A stretch of DNA of 64,000 bases from Cryptomeria japonica (lineage: Eukaryota > Streptophyta > Pinopsida > Cupressales > Cupressaceae): contig NC_081413.1 of NCBI RefSeq assembly GCF_030272615.1, forward strand, positions 555,669,136-555,733,135, read 5' to 3'. The notes beneath the pieces are model-generated. The model made no database searches. It was not told the DNA's origin and saw nothing but the letters and a program-made list of their open reading frames with translations. Positions 46,816 through 57,646 of the stretch are shown piece after piece. The first letter of the stretch is position 1; each line of letters opens with the position of its first letter. The position numbers and the translations under genes are program-made.

Positions 46816-49800
46816 CTACATATTTGCACAATAATTATGAAAAAGGTTGTCAAGTGTTATTATATAATCTAATGAAAGATAATTGAAATTATAAATATGC
46901 TCTGAAGAAGGCAGATCTTACCTCATACAAACTCATGCCTTGCGTCAACGGGCCCCTGTAGTAGGTGAGATGCTCAAGTTTCTCGAACTCCATTGGTAAA
47001 TCAGGAACATCACCATAAATTATAAGGCATCTGAGTTGTTGAAATGGTTTATGACATTTCTCCTTGAATGTTATTTGCGATCCGCTATAACATAGCACTT
47101 TCAAAGAATTGCTCATACAATTAAGATGATGGCAATTAATTTCTATTGGAGGCTGCTCATCTTCTTCATCAAAACCAATGCCTTTTAATTTTTTGAGTCT
47201 CTGCACAAAAATAAACAATAAACATCACATTATGATTGTGAATAACAAGTGTATTTTCATAATATTTATGACAAGCATTGTAAGTATGGCATACCTCTTC
47301 ATTTTTTAAACACTCCAATAAAGTCTCAGGGTCTGTGATTCTGTTTCCTTCTTGCTCTGACAGTTTTTTCCCTCTTGCTCGAACTATGTCATGAACAATC
47401 ACAGAACCGTGTTCATCTGTCTTGACGAATGATGCAGCTTCTAGACCTCTGAATTCCTCCTCTCCAACTATGCTCTCCACTTCTTTACTTGTCCAATAAT
47501 TTTTATAAAAGAAGGATGTGATATGTAGAAAGGCCTCTTGAACAGGTTCTAACAATCTGTCATATACAAAACCAACCATACGGTCGCTTATATCTTTCTC
47601 TTTGACCTTCTCTCCTTGTTTAAGCATCTCTAACACTATATTCTTTGTATTTCCCCTGTTTAGAGCCAATTGTGAACCAGCTAATTCCGAAACTTAAGGA
47701 AGGAGTCCGAAACTTTGTCCAACAAAAGTTTTCTAGCCTCCGTCTCTGGAAGAGGATTCACATCATATTGTCGGCGTTGAATATGCCTGCCGACAAATAT
47801 GTCAGTTTCAAGGAGATTTCGAGTAGTTATAAGTATTCTACTCTTCGGTGGGAGGCAATTGCCCAAACGTTGAGGAAGAAGTTGTTGAAGATCTGTACTT
47901 TTGAGACCATTGTCAATGTATAGAAATAAAGGCTGATAAGGATTCTCTTTGAACAATGACCACAACCTTGCCCGACCTTCATCACAGTTTTTTAATTGCA
48001 AGTTTTTGTTGAACAATCCATTCAAAATCTGCTGTTGGAGAGCTTTAAGATCATTGTTGGTACAATCTTGATCCATATGAATTCTACAATGCTTATAAGA
48101 TTGGAGGTTGAGGTGGGCATAAACGGCATCAGCGAGTGTGGTCTTGCCAATCCCACCAAAACCATAGACAACCACAACAATGGGTGTTGCATCTTGTGTA
48201 TTCAAATCAAGAAGCTGAATTACACTTTCCAGTCCGCTCTCAATTCCCACTGTAAAGTTAATGGAAAAACTCAATCAAAGTGTGTGGTAAAAACAAAACA
48301 TGATAAAAAAATACCATTGAAATTGAGAAACATCTTACCTCTGGGTTGGTATGCATAGATTTTCTGCGATTGTGAAGCAATCACTGGTACTCTGTACCCA
48401 ATGTCAATTACTCTTTCCGCTATTGCAATTGTAGTTGACAATTGGATGTCGTAATACAAGCGGTCTATTTTGAGTTGAAAGGCCTTTAAACTATCCGCAT
48501 TCACCGTAGCGGTAAGAAACCTTCAGACCATCCAGACATTAGATTTACATTAAATAGATCTACAACGTGAGAAATATAATGATTCCAGAGAAAAAGAAAA
48601 GAGACTTTCAGCTATATTTAGACCAGCTCTAACTAAAATCCTTATTATCCGTAAAATGCATTTATACTAAATGGTTTTGCCAATCTTTTGACTGTTGAAA
48701 TCTTATATATCTAGCTTTATCCATTCTCACTCTCCACCGGGCTACTTCTTATCCTTTCAACTCAAACACAATTGACTTTATGGATTTAATTAATTACACA
48801 TGATGCAACATTTCAAATAATTCAAATGATGATGAAAAATGAATTCAGTATTGAATTCATTGTATGGCGAAGAAAAATTTAGGGGAAGTGTCTAGTACAT
48901 AAAAATAATGATGGTTTAGTTTTGCAAAATTATTTTGAAAAAATATTTTTATATATTTATATAGTTTATTATAATTTCTTTTATGTTATTTTTGTTTGAA
49001 GGATCATTATAAGTTTATATAATTTTTATTTTTATTTTTTAAATAATAATATATTATTCTATATCAGATTTCATATGTATGATAAGTTAATAAAGTATAG
49101 AGTAGACAATAAAATTAGTTGTTATTGTTTGTATAAATAGTTATTGTTTCTTCTTTATTTATAGGTTGTATTTTGATTCATTAACAATTAAGTTAGTTGT
49201 TTGCATCAGTTTTATATTAGATATGGGGAGTAGAGAACTGATAATAAGAGTTCCAAATAGTTTAGAGGGTAATAATGGTTATGGTTCTTTATTCAAAAGA
49301 GTTGCATTAGGATGTGAAAAAGAGGATAATCAAGCTGAAAGAACAAAAAACACAAAGGTAGGGGTAGAAGCAAATAAAAGACTAGGAAAGGACGCTGTAA
49401 CAATAAGAATTTGAGTTGAAGGAATTATGGTGGATATTGTTGTAGTATGAGACATGCAATAATAAGAAAGCAATTTAAAAAAAAGAAAATTGTAGAAGAA
49501 GCACGAGAGGAGAAAGAGGGAGGAAAGAATGGTCACAATAAATACGCATCTTGTGAGCAATAGTTGTTTTCAAAGAGGAACCATAGAATCTAAAATTAGT
49601 CAATTAATAAAAATTGTTAGAATAGGGAAAAACTAACTCCTGATGAGTTAGTAGAATTATTAATGATGGAAGGTTCTTAAATGTGATGGGAAAAGCATTT
49701 GAGCAAGAGGATATGGATGAGTAGGATGAAGATGTTGAGGAATGTTACTTTGAGGAAGAGTAAGATATTGATAATTATAATGAGAGAGGAGAAAAGAAAG

Positions 49801-52449
49801 AAGAATGTAAACTATCACTAGAGGTGGCCTAAGATAATGTTACAATTGAGAAGCAATCATATTAAAGAATAAAGATACAACAAAAATTGAGATCTTTGGA
49901 AGGGCCCGTATTTGATAAATTCATATTGGTTTTAGAAAACATAGTAAAGAAGATGGAATTAAAAAGAACATCTTGAAAATCCCATAAGTCATAAAAGGAG
50001 AAAAGATGACCATCTACATCTCAAAAAAGAAGTGAGAATGATAGAGGGATGGTTTGTTTCTCATATATTTTTGTCTACTATTATTGCAAATGTAAATAGG
50101 TGTGCAACAAAGGAGGATACTACAAAGGAAAAGTTGCCTTGTAAGCAACTAAAGGTTTGTAAACACCATGAAAAACTAGGAATGGAAGAAATCCTCATCA
50201 AAGAGAATAGACCTAAAGAAAGCAATGGCTCAACTAATGGATTAGCTATTTTTTTTGTTAAAAGAAAAACAAGCAATGAGGAAAGTGATGGCAGCAATAG
50301 TGGACTAGCTGTTTATTTTATGTGACAAGAAAAAAAAAAGCAACAGAGCAATGGATGGGAAAAAGTAGAAGTGGTTCTAAGAACACATTCACAAGGGATA
50401 ATGATCTATAAATCAACAAAGAAAGAAATAATGTAACAAATTGTAAAGGTATATAATTTGGTGGAAGTGATCATTGTGACTTTCTTTTTCAAATCAAAAG
50501 GATGGTTCTACCATCTAGTCCCAATTTGTGAAAACTATTTCTTATCTAGATGGTTTTGATGCATTAGCATCTCAAAGAAAAATCAATCGTACAAAACTTA
50601 GATTCAAATCAAAATGATGGTTCTACCATCTAACTCAAATTTGTAGAAATTATGCTCACAAATTCTTATTTAGATGATTGCTATATTAACATCGGGAAGG
50701 AAAAAAGAAAGTAACAATTAGATTCTTGAATTTATTGAAAGTTCAATTTAATTTTTTATTTATTTTTAAATGATATAAATTGACCATTGAATCAAAGATA
50801 TTACGAAATTGAAAATTTATGTTTTAAAAGAATATCTAAATTGCAGCAACAAAGGTTGTCATCAAATCCTTCAAATCCTCCTACCGAGGGTTTGAAAGGG
50901 TTTGTGGACACCCTTGATTGGTTAATCAACAGTCACAAGAAAGTTGTGGAGGATAATAAGAAGCTGAGCCACAGGGTTTAAATTCTAGAAATGATCAGTA
51001 TTGGAGAAGACAAATCTATGGTTGAATATGTTGATGACTTGAGTAAAATTGTTGCCAAAGCCAAAGAGATCAAAGATGTCTTCAACCCAAGGTTCGAGCA
51101 TGTACTGGAGAACGAGAAGGATTCCTTGGAGATGGAACCTGACAAAGAACGTATGGGAGAGGTACAAGGACCCAGAACGAGGACCAGAGGCAAGAAGAAG
51201 GAGACAGAGATCAATAAGGAAATTGAAGAATTAAAAGTTGTGTCGGCAAACTATGACCTCCTGGTTTCTAAGGCGGCTGATCTACTTAAGTCATTGTAGT
51301 TTTTTGTTGTTTAGATCTTTTATCTGGTTTTTCGCTTAGTTGTTCCTTTCTTTTGTTGTCTGTTCAGTTCACTGGCCTTCTTGCCAATCTTTTGTATGCT
51401 ATTCCATTGCTGATCTTGTTGCTCTACGTTAAACTATCTTATGATCCTATGTTAAAGGTTTCGGATCCTTAAACCTACTTTTCATATTACTCAGAACAAA
51501 AGTTGTCATCAAATAATTGAACTAACCTGAAAACATTGGCCCTTGCAAGTTTGGAGATGCACATGGTGGTTCCTACAACAATGCACTGGACTCCCTCATC
51601 TAGTTTCTGCTTCTGCTCTGGAATTTGCTCATTCAACTGCAGAATTTGCTTCCCAAGACTAAGCATTCTTCTCAAAACTTCAAGCCACTCACTCTTGTTG
51701 TCAGACATCTGACTAAATTTTGCCAATACAGATCCCAACATAGAAAGTGCTATCCCTACGGTGGGAATTTTCTCAGAGCCTTTGAGTACTTCTATACAAA
51801 CTTTTTCAATCTCTGGAATTACACCATCCCTAGAATTTTTCTGTACGGAAATTACCCAAGAATATAAAAGGTGTGACAATCAACATCCATTTAATAGGGT
51901 GTATTTCTCAAATGTTGAGAGTTCAGCCATGCAATAACTTATAACTGGCTAGACGTAAATCAGAGAGAAATGTCATCACCAATTAATTTTATAGTTCTGA
52001 AATAGAAATTTTACCTTTACAGGACGTTTGCCAATGCGTTTATCTAGCATCTCCAGGATTATTTGGCCATCTTGGATATAAGAGCCTGCTGCTGAATTAG
52101 ATCCTCCGTCACTCTCCTCTCCCGAATGCATTGGACAACACTACACTTAGCCTATCAATAATAGATTAAGTAATAAAAGTGTAGATGACTACAATTGTCA
52201 TTGGGCAAAAGATATTCTAAAATTTAGAATTGCAGAAATTGCTGTTATACAAGATTATATTTCTAACAATAGACAACTTACCGCAATCTTCATAAGCTCT
52301 TCTAAAACCGGAATAAGCCCATGAATCTGGCTTCTATCATTGAATTTCTGTAGAAAAGTCTTAAAATCAATCATAGTGGCTTCTTGCCCAGAAGATTGTG
52401 GAGGCGAAGAGGAGAGTAAACCGCAGCAAGAACAGAAATTTTTGGCCAT
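46252..52449 (-). CDS. NLR immune receptor gene, seven exons, one apparent frameshift
   Basis: Intracellular pathogen receptor of the NB-ARC/LRR family. Exons inferred from GT-AG sites and frame: 52282-52449, 52015-52140, 51527-51840, 48339-48520, 47295-48249, 46922-47200 and 46252-46815. Joined, they total 2588 bases, one short of 863 codons. The missing base maps to about 47690-47700, where the NB-ARC frame ends and the GLPL-like ELAGSQLAL resumes one base over. The start ATG at 52449 has A at -3 and G at +4. Domain order is Cys-rich N-terminus, helical domain, NB-ARC with GGIGKTT, winged helix with VHD, and about seven LRRs. The gene is either recently broken or holds a sequencing error; every splice join keeps frame. 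Confidence 0.85.
47295..48249 (-). CDS. NLR exon 5: NB-ARC and winged-helix region
   Basis: The nucleotide-binding switch: P-loop YGFGGIGKTTLADAVY (near 48130), kinase-2 PLFLYIDNGL (near 47930), RNBS-B SRILITTRN (near 47800) and GLPL-like AGSQLAL (near 47665). RNBS-D-like HITSFFYKN is near 47510 and an MHD variant, VIVHDIVRARGKKL, near 47370. The second kinase-2 aspartate is replaced by N and the MHD methionine by V. Flanking introns are short (89 and 94 bp). Confidence 0.85.
50495..50695 (+). repeat. Local duplication of about 110 bp in NLR intron 3
   Basis: GATGGTTCTACCATCTA followed by 'aatttgt' and then 'ttcttat.tagatg' occurs at about 50500 and again at about 50617. The first word contains a small inverted repeat (GATGG/CCATC). 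Confidence 0.6.
50787..51299 (+). pseudogene. Unknown ORF remnant in NLR intron 3
   Basis: One reading frame of about 170 codons is interrupted by a single in-frame TAA at about 50979. It reads ...GLKGFVDTLDWLINSHKKVV...KLSHRV, then ILEMISIGEDKSMVEYVDDL...EIEELKVVSANYDLLVSKAADLLKSL. It is highly charged with coiled-coil character. Codon texture is less AT-rich than the rest of the intron. I do not recognise the family; a transposable-element protein C-terminus is the likeliest source because it lies antisense in an intron. It could also be a captured host fragment. Confidence 0.4.
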
Positions 52450-52612
52450 CTTAATAGTGAGGAAATAAAACAGAGAAGAAAGAAAATCTAAGTAGTGCTG
52501 TTATATTCGTTGTTAGAGAAGATGAATCCAGCAGAATAGCTAAGAAGGGCTTTTCTCTTTGTCATTCCCCTCTTTCAGATCTGGCATTTATGGGAGGCCA
52601 TAGCTCATTTTC

Positions 52613-52785
52613 AATGCACCCAACCTTCCATGTGGGGCAAAGATAGAAATGCACCCAACCTTCCATGTGGGGCAAAGATATAATTGCATCCCAGTTCAAC
52701 TTTATTATTATTACCATTCACATTAACAGAATCCCAGGTTCATTTTCCTTGAATTGTCAATGTGGGGCAAAGATATAATTGCATT
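52613..52785. repeat. Direct repeats upstream of the NLR start
   Basis: A 35-bp unit containing CACCCAACCTTCCATGTGG and GGCAAAGATA is present twice in tandem (52613-52680). The TGTGGGGCAAAGATATAATT part recurs at 52761-52780, and a weaker fourth version lies near 52945-52990. The arrays begin about 165 bp upstream of the NLR ATG and might carry promoter elements. Confidence 0.7.
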
Positions 52786-52789
52786 CCAG

Positions 52790-53990
52790 ATCAAAAGAGC
52801 AGGGAAGTTCGACAAGTCAAAAGAGCCAATCTAAAAAATAAGTTGCAAGCGGAATGTATGTGGCTTTATGTCAAGTTCATAGCCCCACCTACTTTACTAT
52901 TGATCAGCATGCGCATTAAATGCTTGAATTATCTATAACGTGGCTCATTTTCCATCAATTATCAAAGTGGGCAAAAGACAGAATTGCACTGATTCCATGA
53001 AGTCTGACAAATCAAGAATAGCCAGCACACTGAAAAACAGGCTATCTAAGAGATTCCTTTTTTTTTAAATTCTGCCCACAGCTTCTTACACTACATCTCT
53101 ATCCATGATAATTCTAGAAATAACTCTCTTATATCTACCTTTTTTTATTCTATCTTATAAAATGATCTCTCATTTCCTCATTACACATGACTCTGTACAA
53201 ATAAGAAAATGAACTCAACTTAAAATAACTATATCCATCTTCTCTTAGTTTGTATTATATAATGTCTTCTTCTTTCCTAGTTGACATGATTCTATACAAA
53301 TAAGAAAAAAGACCTCACCTACACAACCCTATATAGGGTTTAGGATTTCATCTTATTTTCTTATCTTTAGTATTAAAAAATGCAACAAAAAAATCTCGAG
53401 GTTCACAATTGACTAGACAACCCTACGATCATATGCTCTATCCATAATTTAAAATATTTCTCTTGAACATGTACAAAGCATAAACCCTAAGAGGTGCCAT
53501 GCAATCTATAATTTTGTTGAAGTAGGGAAAATGTTCTAAATTAAAGATTTTAAGAACTAGATATCCTCTTGTTGTTTTCTAGCTCCCTCTAGTCATTCCT
53601 TTAGCAATTTATATGCTCTATCTCGCTATAAATGGAATTTAATACATAATTCCTCCATCTTGAGTATGTATTTTTGTGAAACCATAAATTCTAAAGCATT
53701 TTGTCTTTACCTTTCTACTCTAATTGCAACCTCAATATTCATTTAATAACCTTATTTTTTCCTTTATATTCTCTACAAAAATCTTGCTTCCAATGATTCT
53801 TACATCTTAATAGTGTTTATTTTTCTTTCTATGATGTTTCTTTTGCTATATGAGAGGGACTTGATATTTCCTCCTTTTATATGAATTTTACAGAGAGGTT
53901 GGTGTAGAACTTCCCCTCCCGATAAGAGTGATTCTTATATTTTAGGGGAGAGCTATGGGTATGTGCAAGCTAATGAGTCACAAATTCGCG
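52790..53990. other. Intergenic region, no gene seen
   Basis: AT-rich DNA with weak local repeats; for example the block 'tgact/atctgtacaaataag' near 53190 resembles one near 53290. No domain-bearing ORF, RNA gene or element boundary was recognised. Confidence 0.5.
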
Positions 53991-54101
53991 GAAGTTTGTG
54001 CATTGGAAAACGCGCTCCGCAAAACAGGGGTCCGTTAATGGTTCGGCCTCCCGAGCTGAAAAGTGACGAGGGGCCGAAGCTAAATAAAACAGGCCCCCGT
54101 T

Positions 54102-54124
54102 GCCCGTTTTGTTACAAAACGGGC
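54102..54124. repeat. Perfect GC-rich inverted repeat
   Basis: GCCCGTTTTGT and ACAAAACGGGC flank a single T. AACAGG (near 54088) and CCTGTT (near 54126) extend the symmetry after a mismatch. It sits in a 150-bp GC-rich island (53980-54135) in otherwise AT-rich DNA. Confidence 0.7.
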
Positions 54125-54135
54125 CCCTGTTATGT

Positions 54136-54708
54136 AAATTCTATTTTTGCCCTTTTTTTGGGCAAATTTTTCATTTTCACCGTGACAGTGAATTGACAAG
54201 AGGAGATAAAAAATGAGCCCCCATGCTGTGGTTTCCATTTCAAGCCTCCACCACTATCCCAGGTACACATTCAGTCATCTATTTTCACATTTCATAATTT
54301 TCTTGTATATTTTTCTTTTTTTGTGTGTATTATTTAGTTTTTTTTGTATTATTTTAGTTTTTTTTTATAGTAGCCTATAAATAAATTATTTTTTATATTT
54401 TTAAATTCTTGATTTTGATCTAAAATATTTTTGAACAGTTAACCCTAAACCCTAATCAACAAATTTAGAAATCAAAACCAAACCTAGATAATTAAAAAAT
54501 GAAATCGACACAAACAAAAAAATGAAAATGAAATGGAAACAAAAACAAAAACGTTCAAAAAGGAAATTGAAATAAAACTAAACATATGTACCTAAATTGT
54601 TCTTAATCATCATTAGGCAATACAAAAGTTACCACTAAACTAGTATAACCTTAAAAGTAATTAACATTACTCTTCAAATTTTACATATCAAAGTTTAGGC
54701 TTGGGTTT
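54136..54708. other. AT-rich intergenic DNA before the satellite
   Basis: A and T runs, with two copies of a CCCTAAA-like word near 54443. Nothing coding is supported. Confidence 0.5.
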
Positions 54709-57168
54709 ATGCCATGTCATGGCATAAAGGTCCTATTATGGTCCTATTATGTCATGTGATGGTGTAAAAGGATCAATTATGGACACATTATGTCATGTCA
54801 TGGCATAATAGGACACATTATGCCATGATGGCATAATAGGACACATTATGACATGATGGCATAATATGTCCTATTATGCCATGACATTGCATAATGGGTT
54901 CATAGTTTGTCCTATTATGTCATGTGATGGCATAATAGGACCTATTATGCCATCATGACATAATAGGCCCTATTATGCCATGACATTGCATAATATTCCA
55001 CCTATTATGCCATAATAGGACCTACTAAGCCACAACATGACATGATAGGACCAATTATGGACCTATTATGCCATGATGGCAGAATATGTCCTATTATGCC
55101 ATGACATTGCATAATAGATCCATAGTTGGTCCTATTATGTCATGTCATGGCATAATAGGACCTATTATGCCATCATGACATAATAGGTCATATTATGCCA
55201 TGAAATTGCATAAAAGTCCACCTATTATGCCATAATAGAACCTACTAAGCCACAACATGACATGATTTTCTCAAAAATTGCCAACTTCATCATCTAATTC
55301 ATCTCCAACACTAAAACTATGCTAATTCGACATGTTTACTTAGTATGATAGGACCAATTATGGACCTATTATGCCATGCTGGCATAATATGTCCTATTAT
55401 GCCATGACATTGCATAATGGATCCATAGTTGGTCCTATTATGTCATGCCATGGCATAATAGGACCTATTATGCCATCATGACATAATAGGTCCTATTATG
55501 CCATGACATTGCATAATAGTCCACCTATTATGCCATAATAGGACCTACTAAGCCACAACATGACATGATAGGACCAATTATGGACCTATTATGCCATGAT
55601 AGCATCATATGTCCTATTATGCCATGACATTGCATAATGGATCCATAGTTGGTCCTATTATGTGATGTCATGGCATAATAGGACCTATCATGCCATCATG
55701 ACATAATAGGTCCTATTATGCCATGACATTGCATAATAGTTCACCTATTATGCCATAATAGGACCTACTAAGCCACAACATGACATGATAGGACCAATTA
55801 TGGACCTATTATGCCATGATGGCATAATATGTCCTATTATGCCATGACATTGCATAATGGATCCATAGTTGGTCCTATTATGTGATGCCATGGCATAATA
55901 GGACCTATCATGCCATCATGACATAATAGGTCCTATTATGCCATGACATTGCATAATAGTTCACCCATTATGCCATAATAGGACCTACTAAGCCACAACA
56001 TGACATGATAGGACCAATTATGGACCTATTATGCCATGATGGCATAATATGTCCTATTATGCCATGACATTGCATAATGGATCCATAGTTGGTCCTATTA
56101 TGTCATGTCATGGCATAATAGGACCTATTATGCCATCATGACGTAATAGGTCCTATTATGCCATGACATTGCATAATAGTCCACCTATTATGCCATAATA
56201 GGACCTACTAAGCCACAACATGACATGATAGGACCAATTATGGACCTATTATGCCATGATGGCATAATATGTCCTATTATGCCATGACATTGCATAATGG
56301 ATCCATAGTTGGTCCTATTATGTCATGTCATGGCATAATAGGACCTATAATGCCATCATGACATAATAGGTCCTATTATGCCATGACATTGCATAATAGT
56401 CCACCTATTATGCCATAATAGGACCTACTAAGCCACAACATGACATGATAGGACCAATTATGGACCTATTATGGCATGATGGCATAATATGTCCTATTAT
56501 GCCATGACATTGCATAATGGATCCATAGTTGGTCCTATTATGTCATGTCATGGCATAATAGGACCTATTATGCCATCATGACATAATAGGTCCTATTATG
56601 CCATGACATTGCATAATAGTCCACCTATTATGCAATAATAGGACCTACTAAGCCACAACATGACATGATTTTCTCAAAAATTGCCAACTTCATCATCTAA
56701 TTCATCTCCAACACTAAAACTATGCTAATTTGACATGTTTACTTAGTATGATAGGACCAATTATGGACCAATTATGCCATGACATTACATAATGGATCCA
56801 TAGTTGGTCCTATTATGTCGTTTCATGGCATAATAGGACCTATTATGCCATGACATTGCATAATAGTCTACCTATTATGCCATGACATTGCATAATAGTC
56901 TACCTATTATGCCATAATAGGACCTACTAAGCCACAACATGACATGATAGGACCAATTATGGACCTATTATGCCATGATGGCATAATATGTCCTATTATG
57001 CCATGACATTGCATAATGGATCCATAGTTGGTCTTATTATGTCATGCCATGGCATAATAGGACCTATTATGCCATCATGACATAATAGGTCCTATTATGC
57101 CATGACATTGCACAATAGTCCACCTATTATGCCATAATAGGACCTACTAAGCCACAACATAACATGAT
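54709..57168. repeat. 220-bp satellite array with higher-order structure
   Basis: The landmark word CCTACTAAGCCACAACATGA recurs at 55021, 55241, 55543, 55763, 55983, 56203, 56423, 56643, 56923 and 57143, mostly at exactly 220-bp steps. Two steps are longer because an 82-bp non-palindromic insert starting TTTTCTCAAAAATTGCC is present at about 55266 and again at about 56669. The second also has local rearrangement. Each unit is built from short words CCTATTATGCCAT and ATGGCATAATAGG in both orientations, so single strands can fold extensively. The left 300 bp is a degenerate edge. No coding. Confidence 0.95.
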
Positions 57169-57646
57169 GTATAATTTTTTTTTAAAAGTACCCTACACTT
57201 GGAGTATACCATAATCCATTCAAATTCTCTTTATTCTCAACCATCCTTGTCATCATCCATATCATGTATCTCACATTCCTAGTTTTTGACCTTGATTCAA
57301 GTCTTTTAATCATTTTGAGACATGTTTTAGGAAAAGTCTAATATATAAAATCCTATTTACAGAGAACTGTTACAAAAAAATTGAGAAGATGAGTAACATA
57401 TATCCACATCTCTACCAAAGTAGGGAGTATGAGTTAAACATGTGATGCCTACCTAGGTAGATATCTACCCAAGTAATCTTATCCTATCCTCTAGGTGCAA
57501 ATATGCAATACAATAGTTAGGTAAATGCAAGAAAATAATGATGCACCAACAAAGTGAATGTACACATTGAGGTTTATAGAGCGTAATGATCTTACATTTC
57601 AATATCTTATTTTAAGCACTTATCATCAATCCTTATATATTCTTAC
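57169..57646. other. Spacer between satellite and element 4
   Basis: Ordinary AT-rich DNA; nothing recognised. Its last bases (CTTAC, 57642-57646) are the presumed left target-site duplication of element 4. Confidence 0.45.

Larger units (their letters stand above)
48521..51526 (-). other. NLR intron 3 (3.0 kb) filled with TE-like debris
   Basis: Donor GTTAGT at 51521-51526 and acceptor ...TGAAG at 48521 join exons 3 and 4 in frame, with an arginine codon split by the intron. The other introns are only about 90-175 bp. The interior is AT-rich, with degenerate plus-strand reading frames at 49166-50325 (no domain), a local duplication and a TE-like ORF remnant. No LTR or TIR boundaries were found. 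Confidence 0.7.
48339..52449 (-). other. NLR N-terminal helical domain (exons 1-4)
   Basis: About 265 residues precede NB-ARC. They begin MAKNFCSCCGLLSS, a cysteine cluster that could be S-acylated. Predicted helices follow: FKTFLQKFNDRSQIHGLIPV, IALSMLGSVLAKFSQMS, EWLEVLRRMLSLGKQILQL, GTTMCISKLARANVFRFL and FQLKIDRLYYDIQLSTTIAI. No EDVID motif or TIR signature is seen. The arrangement recalls four-helix adaptor domains (RPW8/HeLo, Cbl-N or MCA-like) reported in NLRs of non-flowering plants. That assignment is inference; a structure search would decide. Confidence 0.5.

Noticed and set aside
49166-50325. Possible host exons in the NLR intron
   Set aside because: The frames are short and broken with no domain; exons 3 and 4 splice together in frame across them.
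54440-54462. Possible interstitial telomere repeat (CCCTAAACCCTAA)
   Set aside because: Only two copies; the similar word near 61165 is likewise part of a hairpin. This is far below a telomeric array.
54709-57168. CRISPR-like array of regular repeats
   Set aside because: Repeats are contiguous 220-bp satellite units without unique spacers, in a eukaryotic genome.
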